Assembly (NCBI RefSeq): GCF_002776525.5
Contig: NC_045441.1
Span: forward strand, 70,471,438-70,535,437
Source: Piliocolobus tephrosceles
Taxonomy: Eukaryota; Chordata; Mammalia; Primates; Cercopithecidae
Length of the DNA stretch: 64,000 bases
Reading direction: 5' to 3'
Shown here in pieces: positions 45,456 through 56,604 of this stretch. The translations under genes were made by a program, and so were the position numbers. The notes beneath the pieces are model-generated. The model saw only the letters and a program-made list of their open reading frames with translations, was not told the DNA's origin and did not search any database. How positions within the stretch are numbered: position 1 is the first letter of the stretch; each line of letters begins with the position of its first letter.

Positions 45456-46795
45456 CTGTGCTGCTCCCACACACTGCAACTCATCATTGGTCTTGAGCTT
45501 AGGTATTATGTAAGCTCTGACATAAGGTTAATAGATTGTGCTTTTATTTCAGCTCAAATTTTTCATAAGAGATCATGAATTTTTTTTTTTTTATGCTGTG
45601 TCCTTGTGTTTTTCAGTATTTTGTGTTTCATAAAAATATAATTGATTCAGTCATGTGTGGGCTTAGCAGAAATCAGCATTTCTTAGATTGGAAAAGGAAA
45701 TGAGCTCCTTGATTTGGTTGATTGACAAAGTTTAAATGTTTGACACATGGAGTGGGTATGTATACATGTATGTTTGATCTATGTATCTATTATCTGTGCA
45801 AAAAATAATTATGGTTTTAGATTTCAAGGGTTTTTACAATTGCATAATTTCAAAATTTCTAGGCAGAGTCAAATCACTTTGGTGCAAAAAAGCTCAATAT
45901 AAGGTAAGAAAAATAAAAGCTTCAACTAATTGTGCTTAGAAAAGCATGTAGGCAGTTACTGGCTGATTACCAAGAATTATATTCTGCAGATTCTTTTTAA
46001 AACTGAAATGCACAAAGTTTGGACATATGCTACAAATTCTGAACATAGGTTATATACAAATACCTACTCAATTGCTTGAGATTAATTATAATCTGCTTTA
46101 GGGGAAAAGGAAAAAAAAATATTTGCTTCATCTGGTGCTTGAAGAGGGGAGATAGGTTTATTTTTTATGACCAATCTTGCCCTTCAGCCAAAGTTTATAC
46201 ATTTTTTTTCCCTTAAGATTAGCCTTGTTCCTAGACTTCTGGTAAGTAATAGCATCTTGTTATTGGGACTGATTTCCCCCCAAATGATGTATTTTCTGAA
46301 AGGCTTATGTTCAAACTGTAGTTACAATTACCATGTAAGGCACCCTAAAATGACGAGAAGTTCACAAGAGTTAAGGAGGTAGCACACAAACTGAGAAAGG
46401 TAGCTATTTCTTAGGGCAATAGGTCCTTTTGAGAAATGTTGCTTGGTGATTTGGAATTCGAACATTGTGGAGTTACACATGTGCTTTACCATATTAAGCT
46501 TTGTCTAACATTTGGAGCTTTCCCTACATAAAGATTGGGGCTCTTATTTGCATTCTCCCCACTGCCAAATGGCTGCCTAGGGCTCCAATACACATTTTCC
46601 TCTATTTCAGTGATCTGTGGGATGGCTTTAGAGGGCTTAGAGGTCATTTGAAAGGACCTAAATACCATGTGGAACAAAAGCAATTAGTTCTGCTCATTTA
46701 TTGATCTTAGGAGTCTAGGAAATGGAACTCAGGACTACTTGTCTTCAGTTGGGGAAGAAATCTACCAAGTAGAAGAGGCAGTTGCTTAAGAGAGG
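45456..46795. other. Unique sequence, no feature recognised
   Basis: 46486-46704 is open on both strands (65 and 67 codons), with no motif in either. Confidence 0.5.
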
Positions 46796-46885
46796 GGTGA
46801 GTACCTACTATGTTTCAGGCATTGTTACACACTTTTTATATTAAATTTCCCTAACAGATATATGAACAAATATTATTATCTACAT
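46796..46885. repeat. MIR/L2-type fragment
   Basis: gagtacctactatgtttcag and gcattgttacacac resemble the conserved 'cctactatgtgccaggca' block shared by MIR and the antisense L2 end. Confidence 0.55.
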
Positions 46886-46889
46886 TGAT

Positions 46890-47810
46890 ATCTGTAGCTT
46901 TGATTTCTCCCCTGTGCTCTATGTCCACATACCCAACTGCTTAATGGATATTTACATTTGAATATCTTAAAGGCATCCCAAATTAACAAGTCCAAAACTG
47001 ATCCCACTCACCTCAGCCCCCTCACACACAATACAATCTATCACTGACTCCTGCCAGTTATAACTTCTAAATGTTGCTCGATTTCTGTTCATTTCCTCTG
47101 CTACCACTCTATTTTGAATGAACATTGTTCTCAGTGGGACTGTTGCAATGGTTTCCCTGCATTTCTACCCACACTTCTCCCTTTTGAATCCACTCTTTCC
47201 ACTATAGTCAGAGTAATCTTTTCAAAAGATGCCAAAGCTCTCAAAACACTTTATTGCCTAAATGACTTTAGTGGTTTCCCATTGCCCTGAGGATGGAAGT
47301 GAAAATACTAAACATGTGCAAAGACCCCACCTCCTTCTCCAGTCTCCCTACCACTCCCTCCTTCTCTGCACTTCCATTCCACCCGCTCTCTTAGTTCTGT
47401 GAAAAAGCAGAGATTTGTCCTGTTGTAGGGCCATTATCCCATTTGTTTCTTCTCTCAGGCCTCTCTTCCCCAGTATACATAGTTAATTTACTATCTGTGC
47501 TTTCAAACTTACTTCAGATATCACTTCCTCCAGGAGCTTTTTTTGACTCTAGATAAGTGAGGTCAAGATTCCCTGTTAAATGATTTTCTTTTGGAGTTGC
47601 CACAGTGATAATTAAATGTGGTATTAATACAAATTAATATTTGTATAATTAGCTATCTAATATTTGTTTCCCTAGCTACAGAGTAAGACCCAGGAGGGCA
47701 GGGGAAAACGTTTTACACATACTGTATCACCAGAGCTTTTTACAGTACTTTGCCCAGGAGGTTGTTAGGTGAATATTTTTTGAATGAATGAGTAAGTGAA
47801 TGAGCAGATA
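46890..47810 (+). mobile_element. L2 (LINE2) 3' region, sense
   Basis: The sequence follows the L2 3' order: tttagtggtttcccattgcc (47268), a stretch with tctcaggcctctcttccc, the block cacttcctccaggagctttt (47523), gacccaggagggcagggg (47687) and a terminal gaatgaatgagtaagtgaatgag (47781-47803). It is diverged with no open frame, a mammal-wide fossil. Confidence 0.75.
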
Positions 47811-50451
47811 GGTATTTTCCAGTGAAGAAATTTAAGGTTGGATGGGTGATAGAGTGAGAATGTGAGCTCAGGATGAATTCACCCTGTAATTTGTGTTCTT
47901 TCCGCTTAAAATTTTCCAGTCAAAATTTTGCAATTCACATTTATGTTATTTTTTAGCAATACTATTTCCATAATGAGTTTTTAAATAATATTATATATTT
48001 TACTTGAGTGTTGTGGGGCCAAAATACTAGAGACAAATATTACACTTATGTTTTTTCCCTATTGTAGAATTTTCCATAATATTAAGTGATTTTTTTTGTC
48101 ACATGGATTATACAAATTTCTTTGAGTGACTTTAAAGTGCTGATTTCTAATGTAATAGAGTTGTTAGTTTGATTTGTGACTAGTATTTCTAATCTTCTTT
48201 ATTTAAAAAGTTTTATCAAGTAGTAAGCAGCAAAAATGTAATTAGGCTGGTTATTAATTTGAAAGTTTATGAGGATTAGACAGAGAGCATAAATGGGTAA
48301 AGCAGCTTTGCAGGACATTGGTAACCGGAAGAGACCACTGTTCTGTCTAAAGTGAGGGCACCTGCTTGTCTCCCACCAGTGGTGACAATGTCAGAATATA
48401 AATAGAGCATTGCCAGATTATGTTTTTTTTGTTTTTTCAAGAGAAGACCTCAACTGAATTTTTGTAAGCAGTCATTTGTTTCTATCTGTTGAAAATTTAT
48501 TGGATTAAAATAACCACCACCACTAAAAACTCTATTGGCCAAATAAAATGTATCTGTAGGTCTGTTCTAGCCTCTGAGTTGTCTGTTTTCAGCCTTTCAT
48601 GAAGACCATGTTTGATCTGTATTTTTGTTTAGGTCCTATAGAAGTTATTCTTACAACAGTGATACTTGAGTTTTCTCCTGAGCTCCATTCTCTGGATAAG
48701 CACTTGTGAAATGTGTTCACATGATTTGGAATGAGGTGTTTTACACCTTTGACCTTTGACTTGTCTTTTTTGTCTTTTCACTTGGAGTCATAACTTAGAT
48801 GCCTTTGTGGTGTTTTCCTTCTGACTCTTTCAGTAAGGAATCATTAACTGACCTATGACCTTCCAAACACCCTACAAAACGAGCAAATGAAATACTGAAT
48901 TCATTTTGTTATTGAGAAAGGCAAATAAATTTTCTTGTGTATTTTATGGCTGATTTTAAAGATGTTTAGTTTAGTCTGGTTTTCTCAATAAGTAGTTGAA
49001 ACAGCAGCTAAATCAGCACAAGGTCTGGGGAAGCAGTTCAGCCTATTCATTTCTACATTTCACTAGTAAATGACTATTTTTTGTCCTTTCATGGTAGACA
49101 CTTCATAATGGGTATGACAAAATTAATTTTTTAAATGCTTGCTAACTGTTTTCAGAAAAAAAGAAACTTCGGATATTTTTGGAATCCTGTCCTAGATTTT
49201 TATTTTGAAGCTTACTGCATCTTGAATGTGCACAGCATATTAAATATTATTAAATTGTATACATAAATTAAGCAGTTGGGAAATTGAATTTCACAATGGA
49301 TCACTGACTTTAAACTACAGAATTCTACCTTGGGCTAAATTAAAAAGTAACCACTTGGTGTTTTGACGTCTCAGTAGCAGCAATCTCTGCAAAGTCTTGC
49401 TTAGAAGAATGAAAACTAGAGAAGTTATTTTGTGAAAATAATGTTTTGGGAATTAATATTTTTAGATAATGAATGTGTTGATTTTTTTTAACAGCAATTA
49501 GTTAACTTTAAGAACCTTCTTTGTTATCTAAGTTTGTTTTTGCTTTCATTTCTTTAAAAGCTACTTCAGAGGATGTTTGTAATTATTTCTGTGACTACCC
49601 TATAAACATTAAAAGCAAAGAAAAGAAAAACAAAGGAGGTGTGAAGTTTTACTATTAAATTGATTTTTCTCTTAATCCAGTCTGATTATGACCAAACATA
49701 GATCTGTTAGTGGGGATATGAAGAATAAGACAAGAGCATAAACAGTTTCAGGAGTGATTCAACTATTTCTGCTGCAATGATCCTGTTTTCTATGACCTCC
49801 TGCAGCCCAAAGTTCTGTATGCTGAATATCAATATAAAGAACTCTTAGCAGCTGTGTTGCAGCCAGAGTTGTTCAGTGGCAGCTGAATAACTCTCCTTCT
49901 TGTCTGTAAAGGTGCATGGCGTCACCTTCAAAGTGTAGAAAGGGGAATTTTCTTCATTACAATTTTATAGAAGTAATAAAACAAAAAATAATTGAAGACA
50001 TTGTTCTTAACTTGCTTTCCTAAATTACCAGGATCAGGAAAGACTTGTTCAATTGTTTCAGTTCTCTTTAGAGAAATTTCAAGTGTTTAAATTCCCTGAA
50101 ACATTAAAATACAAATTTGTGAATCTGAAAAGTGCACTACTCAAAGTTTTTCTTACTAGATCATTGACAGTTTTTCCAAATATATTTATGTATTTTAGTG
50201 GAAGCCAAAGTCAAGATTGAGTGGTGATAGAAGGGTATACATAATGTAGGAAGCTGGAACTAATAGCCAGAGCACATTTTAAGGTTCCTGTGTAAGATAT
50301 GGTGGGGTCAGCCACCATTGGTAAAATGTCAAGGCTGTGAAAACAGTCAAAATTCATAGTAAATACTGGATCAGAAGCAACAAAATGGTGAGAAATAGGA
50401 GCCTGGAAGAACTGTTTCTAAGAAAAAAATAGTCTAGCCACTCTAATAATT
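47811..50451. other. Unique AT-rich sequence
   Basis: No frame reaches 60 codons and no repeat is recognised. Confidence 0.5.
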
Positions 50452-50784
50452 AAAAACCCATGATAGGCTTGGAGTGGTGGCTCGTGTCTGTAATCCCAGC
50501 ACTTTGGGAGGCTTAGGCAGGCAGAACACTTGAGGCCAGGAGTTTGAGACCAGTCTGACCAACATGGTGAAACTGGTCTCTACAAAAAATACAAAAATTA
50601 GTCAGGCATGGTGGCTCATGCCTGTAATCCCAGCTACACACAAGGCTGAGGCATGAGAATAGTTTGAACCCTGGAGGCAGAGGTTGCAGTGAGCTGAGAT
50701 CACGCCATTCTGCGCTCCAACTTGGGCAACAGAGCGACACTCTGTCTCAGAAAGAAAAACAAAACAAAACCAAAAACCCATGAT
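50452..50784 (+). mobile_element. Alu (AluS/J type), sense, with 13-bp TSD
   Basis: The body is 50465-50771, with both arms present and the A-rich tail aaagaaaaacaaaacaaaac. The TSD aaaaacccatgat is at 50452-50464 and 50772-50784, perfect. Many CpG and other changes indicate an older copy. Confidence 0.94.
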
Positions 50785-51090
50785 GATTCTCTAATACCCC
50801 AAGACAAAATCTAAATTCCTCCCAAACATTAAAAGCCCCATATAACTTGATGTTGGTTTATTTTAATGACTTCACATTCTGCCACTCTATTTCACCTTTC
50901 TCTCCATTTCCATCTACCAACATCACCCATGCAATTGTCTGTCACACTAAGCCACCTGGTGAATTTTAAGTTTCCTTGTTAACACCTGTGTCTCCATTCT
51001 TTCATGTGACACACCCCCGAAGACAAGCCCTCAGCCTTGTCCATGTGAGTCATTTCAAGGATATATTTTAAATATAACTGACGCTAAGCT
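50785..51090 (+). repeat. Probable L2 fragment, sense
   Basis: acaaaatctaaattcctccc, aaaagccccatataacttg and the pyrimidine-rich follow-on with cattctgccactctatttc resemble the L2 segment upstream of the one at 46890-47810. It is diverged. Confidence 0.5.
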
Positions 51091-51760
51091 TTTCCAAGTT
51101 ATCTAGGCCAAGTCATTGGGCTATTGGTGCTATCATGTCACCTTGTTTACACGTCTACCATGTTTCTTACCACAGTGGTTCTTCACTGTTTATTTACAAT
51201 TTTGTTTCCTTCAATACTCTGGGAGTGCTAAAATGAATCTAGAAGATAGTGAAATGTCTGGGCTTGTGATCTGAAAATTAGGACGTAGACCAAAATGACA
51301 GGTTCAAGGAAAAGTTTGAATAAAAGACATGAAACCAGAATTAAAAGATGTCACTGTGGGAAATTCTAGACCTAAATAGAGTTTTGAAAATTCCAGTAGA
51401 GATTAATTCCTGCTCCTAGTCTTCCTAAGTCCTGCAGAGGTAATCAAAGACACAAGGTCCCCCAGGGCTAGAGAATATGTGTGGCTAGGCTATAAAGGCT
51501 TACACTGACCATCTGTCTAATATGCAAACTCATAATGGCGCAGATCTCCAAACCCAAAACCCAAGAGAAATCAGATTAACATTTTAAATAATAGAAGCTG
51601 ACTTACCACTCTGTTTAGGCAGTAAAAGTTTATTTGTATGAATCTTCAAAAAGGTTAAGTAAACCCCTGCCTTCTTCCCCAATTTCTTCTCTATCAGATA
51701 GAAGGCTAAATACAGGGGATAAATATCTATTTTATTTTATTTGTTTTCTTTTTTTAAATA
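51091..51760. other. Unique sequence, no feature recognised
   Basis: No frame above 60 codons and no repeat that I can name. Confidence 0.5.
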
Positions 51761-52150
51761 GGAGAAAATCATACAATTGATAATAATAATCATCATCATT
51801 ATTATTTTATATTAGATTCAGGGGATACACGTGCAGGTTTGTTACAAAGGTATATTGGGTAATGCAGGGGTTAGGGTTTCTAGTGAACCCGTCACTCAAA
51901 TATTGAACATAGTAACCAATAGGTAGTTTTTCAACCATTGCCCGCCTCCACCTTTTGGAGTCCACAGTGCCTGTTTTCTTTATGTCCATGTGTACCTGTT
52001 TAGCTCCCACTTACAAGTGAGAACATTTGAAATTTGACTTTCTGTCTCTGCATTAATTCACTTAGGATAATGGCCTCCTGCTGCATCCATGTTGCTGTAA
52101 AGGACATGATTTCACTCTTTTCTGTGGCTGTGTAGCATTCCAATTAGAAC
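51761..52150 (-). mobile_element. L1 3' end fragment (older type), antisense
   Basis: An ATT/ATC-rich A-tail complement (51778-51812) precedes gattcaggggatacacgtgc, aggtttgttacaaaggtata, then tagctcccacttacaagtga and aaaggacatgatttcactc. This is the L1MA/L1PB-type 3' UTR and the ORF2 end. It is truncated at about 52150. Confidence 0.88.
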
Positions 52151-52999
52151 ATGTTTTCTAGTTTTTTTGATGGGTCATGATAAAAGGACAGTTTGCATGA
52201 ACTTATTTTATGGTTGTAGGAAGCTAAGTGAGAGGCATGCTACCAGGAATAACAGAATTGGGAATGTTCCATCTCTGTAAAACTACACATCTTTTTCAAC
52301 CATCTTCCTCTGTGGAAGTAGGAGAGTTTAAGATTCCTATGAAGACAGGAAGGGACATTTATATCCTCAATCTGGACCCCTGGTAGGAGTAAAGTTCAGT
52401 CCTCTGGGTAGGAGGTTTCGAAAGTTGATTTTGTGTGAGTCTATCAGTAAAACATTTCTGTGCATGGCTCCTGCTATTCATTTATTTATGTATAAATTAT
52501 ATGGTTGAGCTACTTCCTGCATGGGCAATGTATGTAAAAATAGAAAGTAAAAAGATAATAAAACTGAACTAAGCCATCTTTCAGAAATCACTTTTTTTAA
52601 AAAAAAATCAGAATATAGTTGATTAGAGTGGATATAAGCCTATCACTCAAGTAGTCTTATAACACTGGATGTTTTAGGCTGACATTTTGGCAGATGTTAT
52701 TGGCGTACTTTTGGTCTTGAACATGACTGATGGAGAGCTTGAACTGGGAGTAGGGGTGCGGGCCCGTCTCTGACTGTTCACTTGGAATTGTGGCATTCTT
52801 AATTTGAGGATGATTGTATTAGTTTTTAAAATTCATATGTCCATATTACGATAGTTGACTGTTGTATACTGCAGAATCAATTAATGTAACAGAGTATGTA
52901 AACTGCAATTTGTCATAATATGCTAAAAAGGAATGAAAAAGGGAAGGTAATACTACCACCCCTTCACATGATAGAACTCCTATGATTTCTTGAGGATAC
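52151..52999. other. Unique sequence, no feature recognised
   Basis: No gene is supported. A 64-codon minus frame runs into the LTR that follows. Confidence 0.5.
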
Positions 53000-53004
53000 C
53001 TCAC

Positions 53005-53349
53005 TGATATGGTTTGGCTATGTTCCCTCCCAAATCTCAACTTGAATTGTATCTCCCAGAATACCCACGTGATGTGAGAGGAACCCAGGGGTAGGTAATT
53101 GAATCATGGGGGTTGGTCTTTTCCGTGCTATTCTCGTGATAGTAAATAAGTCTCATGAGATCTGGTGGGTTTATCAGCGGTTTCTGTTTTTGCTTCCTCC
53201 TCATTTTTCTCTTTTGGCTGCATGTAAGAAGTGGCTTTTGCCTCCCACCATGATTCTGCAGCCTCCCCAGCCATTTGGAACTTTAAACCTCTTTTTCTTC
53301 CCAGTCTCAGGTACGTCCTTTATCAGCAGCAAGAAAATGCACTAATACA
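53005..53349 (+). repeat. 5' LTR of MaLR (THE1/MST group)
   Basis: It starts tgatatggtttggctatg and ends actaataca. It contains ggtaattgaatcatgggg and gtaagaagtggcttttgcc, which are shared with the 3' LTR. A deletion of about 10 bp removes aggtccaatt, which is present in the 3' LTR at about 56525-56536. Directly after it, ataaattggtaccagtag resembles the primer-binding-site region of MaLR elements. Confidence 0.92.
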
Positions 53350-53537
53350 ATAAATTGGTACCAGTAGAGGGGGCATTGCTGAAAACATACCCGAAAATGT
53401 GGAAGCAACTTTGGAACTGGGTATCAGGCAGAGGTTGGAACAGGTTGGAGGGCTCAGAAGAAGATAGGAATGTAGGAAAGTATGGAATCTCTTAGAGACT
53501 TGTTGAATGGCTTTGACCAAAATGCTGATAGTGATAT
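53350..53537 (+). repeat. MaLR internal region, left part
   Basis: The sequence from aaattggtaccagtagaggg to gctgatagtgatat matches the start of THE1-type internal sequence. It is interrupted by LTR12 at 53538 and continues at 54880. Confidence 0.88.
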
Positions 53538-54147
53538 TGACAGGTTACAACGTGCTAGCAGCCCTTGCTGGGTACCTCCTCACCCTCGGCATCTGCTTTA
53601 GCCCTGGAGGAGCCCGTCAGCCCACTGCTGCGCTGTGGGGGCCCCTCTCTGGGGCTGGCTGAGGCCACAGCCGGCTCCCTCTGCTCATGGGGAAGTGTAA
53701 GGGGAGAGTCACGGGTGGGAACCTGGGCTGTGCGGGCCAGCGCGAGTTCCGGGTGGGTGCAGGCTCCGCGGGTGCTGCACTCGAATTGGCAGGTCAGTGC
53801 AGCAGGCTGTGGGCAATGAGGGGCTTAGCACCTGGGCCAGCAGCTGCGGAGGGTAGGCCGGGTCCCCCAGCACTGCTGGCAGGCCGGGGCCACTCTCTAA
53901 TTCTCACGGGCCTCAGCCACCTCCCCCACATGGACTCCTGTGCAACCGAGCCTCTCCGATGGGTGCCAACCCCTGCCCTGCAGCGCCGGTTCCATCGACC
54001 ACTCAAGGGCTGAGGAGTGTAGGCATGGGACTGGTGGGCAGCTCTGCCCAAACGGCCCTGGTGCGGGGTCCACTAGGCAAAGCCAGCTGGGTTCCTGTGG
54101 GGTGGGGACCTGGAGAACTTTTGTGTCTAGCTGGAGGATTGTATATG

Positions 54148-54523
54148 CACCAATCAGCACTCTGTATCTAGCTAATCTGGTGGGGACTTGGAGAACTTTT
54201 ATGTCTAGCTGGAGGATTGTAAATGCACCAATCAGCACCCTGTGTCTAGCTCAAGGTTTGTAAACACACCAATCAATGTTCTGTGTCTAGCTAAAGGTTT
54301 ATAAACACACCAATCAGCACTCTGTGTCTAGCCAATCTAGTGGGGACTTGGAGAACTTTTCTGTCTAGCACCCTGTGTCTAGCTAAAGCATTGTAAATGC
54401 ACCAATTAGCATTCTGTGTCTAGGTAAAGGTTTGTAAATGCACCAGTCAGCACCCTGTCAAAACAGACCAATCAGCTCTCTGTAAAATGGACCAGTCAGC
54501 TCTCTGTAAAATGAACCAATCAG
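54148..54523 (+). promoter_or_regulatory. CCAAT-motif tandem array in LTR12 U3
   Basis: caccaatcag-like units occur near 54148, 54226, 54267, 54308, 54400, 54441, 54467, 54491 and 54514, some with CAATT or CAGTC variants. They are embedded in repeats carrying tgtctagct and gtaaa(c/t)(a/g)cacc. In this LTR family such motifs are bound by NF-Y (family knowledge). About six units keep CCAAT intact. Confidence 0.82.
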
Positions 54524-54540
54524 CAGGATGTGGGTGGGGT

Positions 54541-54558
54541 CAGATAAGGGAATAAAAG
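54541..54558 (+). promoter_or_regulatory. GATA motif and TATA-like box of LTR12
   Basis: cagataaggg (54541-54550) is a GATA-type site. aataaaag (54551-54558) is the usual TATA-like element of this LTR. A start site would be expected about 25-30 bp downstream, running rightwards. Confidence 0.72.
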
Positions 54559-54624
54559 CAGGCTGCAGTGGCAACCTGCTTGGTCTCCTTCATGCTGTGG
54601 AAGCTTTGTTCTTTTGTTCTTTGC

Positions 54625-54630
54625 AATAAA
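54625..54630 (+). terminator. LTR12 polyadenylation signal
   Basis: aataaa in ttgcaataaatcttgctgc marks the R region of the LTR. Confidence 0.75.
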
Positions 54631-54883
54631 TCTTGCTGCTGCTCACTCTTTAGGTCCACGCTGCATTTATGAGCTGTAACACTGTGAAGGTCTGCAGCTT
54701 CACTCCTGAAGCCTTCGAGACCACAAATCCACCAAAAGGAAGAAACTCTGGACACATCTGAACATCAGAAGGAACAAACTCTGGCCACACCATCTTTAAG
54801 AACTGTAACACTCCCTGCGAGAGTCTGCGGCTTCATTCTTGAAGTCAGCGGGACCAAGAACCCACCAGTTCCAGACACGATGT

Positions 54884-56247
54884 GAACAATAAAGTCCAGA
54901 CTGAGGTGGTCTCAGATGGAGATGAGGAACTTGGGAACTGGAGCAAAGGTGACTCTTGTTATGTTTTAGCAAAGAGACTGGCAGCATTTTGTCCCTGCCC
55001 TCGATATTTGTGGAACTTTGAACTTGAGAGAGATGATTTAGGGTATTGGGTGGAAGAAATTTCTAAGCAGCAAAGCATTTAAAAGGTGACTTGGGCACTG
55101 TTAAAACGTTCAATTTAAAAAGAGAAACAGCATAAAAGTTCAGAAAATTTGTAGTCTGACAATGCAGCAGAAAAGAAAAACCCATTTTTTTGTGGAGAAA
55201 TTCAAACTAGCTGAAGAAATTTGCATAAGTAACAAGGACTCAAAGGTTAATCCCTAAGACAGTGGGGAGAATGTCTCCAGGGTATGTCATGGGTCTTCAT
55301 GGCAGCCCGTCCCATCACAGACCCAGAAGTGTATGAGGAAAAAGTAGTTTTGTGGGCCAGGCCCAAGGTCCGTATGCTGTGTGCAGCCTAGGGACTTGGT
55401 GCCCTATGTCCCAGCTGCTGTAGTCGTGACTGAAGGGCCAACATAGAGCTTGGGCTGTGGCTTTAGAGGGTGGAAGCCCCAAGCCTTGGCATCTTACACA
55501 TGGTGTTGAGCCTGTGGGGGCACAGAAGTCGAGAAAATTGAGGTTTGGGACCCTCCGCCTAGATTTTTAGAAGAAGTATTAAACACTGGGATCCCCAGGC
55601 AAAAGTTTGCTGCAGGGGTGGGGCCATCATGGAGAACCTCTGTTAGGACAATGTGCAAGGGAAATGTGGGGTGGGAGCCTCACACAGAGTCCCTACTGGG
55701 GCACCACCTAGTGGAGCTGTGAGAAGAGGGCCACTTTCCTCCAGACCCCAGAATGGTAGACCCACTGACAACTTGCACTGTATGCCTGGAAAAACCGCAG
55801 ACACCCAACATCAGTCAGTGAAAGCAGCTGGGAGGGAGGCTGTACCCTGCAAAGCCACACGGGTGGAGTTGTCCAAAGCCGGAGGAACTTACCTTTTGAA
55901 TCAGTGTGACCCAAATGTCAGACCTGGAGTCAAAGGAGATCATTTTGGAGCTTTAGAATTTGACTGCCCCACTGAACTTCAGACTTTCATGGGCCCTGCC
56001 ATCCCTTTGTTTGGGCTAATTTCTCTCATTTGGAACAGCTGTATTTACCCCCATTGTATCTAGGAAGTAACTAGCTTGCTTTTGATTTTACAGGCTTGTA
56101 GGCAGAAGGGTCTTGCCTTGTCTCAGATGAAACTTTGGACTGTGGACTTTTGGGTTAATGCTGAAATAAGACTTTGGAGGACTGTTGGAAAGGTGTGATT
56201 GGTTTTGAAATGTGAGGGCATGAGATTTGGAGGGGCCAGGGGCAGAA
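54884..56247 (+). repeat. MaLR internal region, right part
   Basis: The sequence resumes with gtccagactgaggtggtctc and proceeds through tgttatgttttagcaaagag, gaacttgagagagatgattt, gaccccagaatggtagaccc and attgtatctaggaagtaact to ccaggggcagaa before the 3' LTR. This matches the THE1-type internal order. A 136-codon frame at 55653-56063 lies inside it. No retroviral motif is visible in it and it is probably a chance leftover of the internal region. Confidence 0.9.
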
Positions 56248-56599
56248 TCATATGGTTTAGCTGTATCCCCACCCAAATCTCAACTTGAATTGTATCTCCC
56301 AGAATTCCCACGTGTTGTGCGAGGGAACCGGGGGAGGTAATTGAATCATGGGGGTAGGTCTTTCCCTTGCTATTCTCGTGATAGTAAATAAGTCTCATGA
56401 GATCTGATGGCTTTATCAGGGGTTTCTGCTTTTGCTTTCCTCATTTTTCTTTCGCCTCCGCCATGTAAGAAGTGGCTTTTGCCTCCCACCATGATTCTGA
56501 GGCCTCTCTAACCAGGTAGAACTTTAGGTCCAATTAAACCTCTTCTTCTTTCCAGTCGCAGATTTGTCTTTATCAGCAAAGTGAAAACAGACTAATATA
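56248..56599 (+). repeat. 3' LTR of MaLR (THE1/MST group)
   Basis: It starts tcatatggtttagctgta (expected TG changed to TC) and ends actaatata. It contains ggtaattgaatcatgggggt, tctcgtgatagtaaataag and ccaattaaacctcttcttc. It shares gaattgtatctcccagaat with the 5' LTR. Confidence 0.92.
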
Positions 56600-56604
56600 C
56601 TCGA

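Larger units (their letters stand above)
53534..54883 (+). mobile_element. Solo LTR12 (HERV9 LTR), nested insertion
   Basis: The LTR is 53538-54879 (starts tgacaggttacaacgtgc, ends ttccagacacg). A 4-bp TSD is proposed: atat at 53534-53537 and atgt at 54880-54883. The host MaLR sequence rejoins across it. The left part (to about 54110) is very GC-rich. The middle has tandem units with CCAAT motifs, then a TATA-like box, an AATAAA signal and two diverged copies of a gctgtaacact..gaaggtctgc-type unit near the end. It has no partner LTR or viral genes, so it arose by LTR-LTR recombination. LTR12s are known to act as promoters or enhancers in primates. Confidence 0.92.
53005..56599 (+). mobile_element. 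MaLR provirus (THE1/MST group), complete, interrupted by LTR12
   Basis: Two related LTRs (53005-53349 and 56248-56599) flank an internal region of about 1.55 kb once the nested LTR12 is excluded. That is close to the usual length of THE1-type internal sequence. Flanking pentamers ctcac (53000-53004) and ctcga (56600-56604) match at three of five positions, so the TSD is weak. MaLRs are non-autonomous relatives of class III endogenous retroviruses. No intact reading frame for a retroviral protein is present. Confidence 0.92.

Noticed and set aside
53565..54263. Several overlapping 68-113 codon frames on both strands with GC content like a CpG island and a gene start
   Set aside because: The whole interval is the GC-rich U3 part of LTR12. 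Open frames on both strands at once are expected from GC richness, and none shows a protein motif.
54148..54523. Regularly spaced CCAAT repeats as a novel minisatellite
   Set aside because: The units are the known tandem U3 repeats of LTR12, and their spacing and context fit that family.
55653..56063. 136-codon frame that could be a gene
   Set aside because: It lies within the MaLR internal region, has no domain that I know, and the sequence matches the non-coding internal order of this element group.
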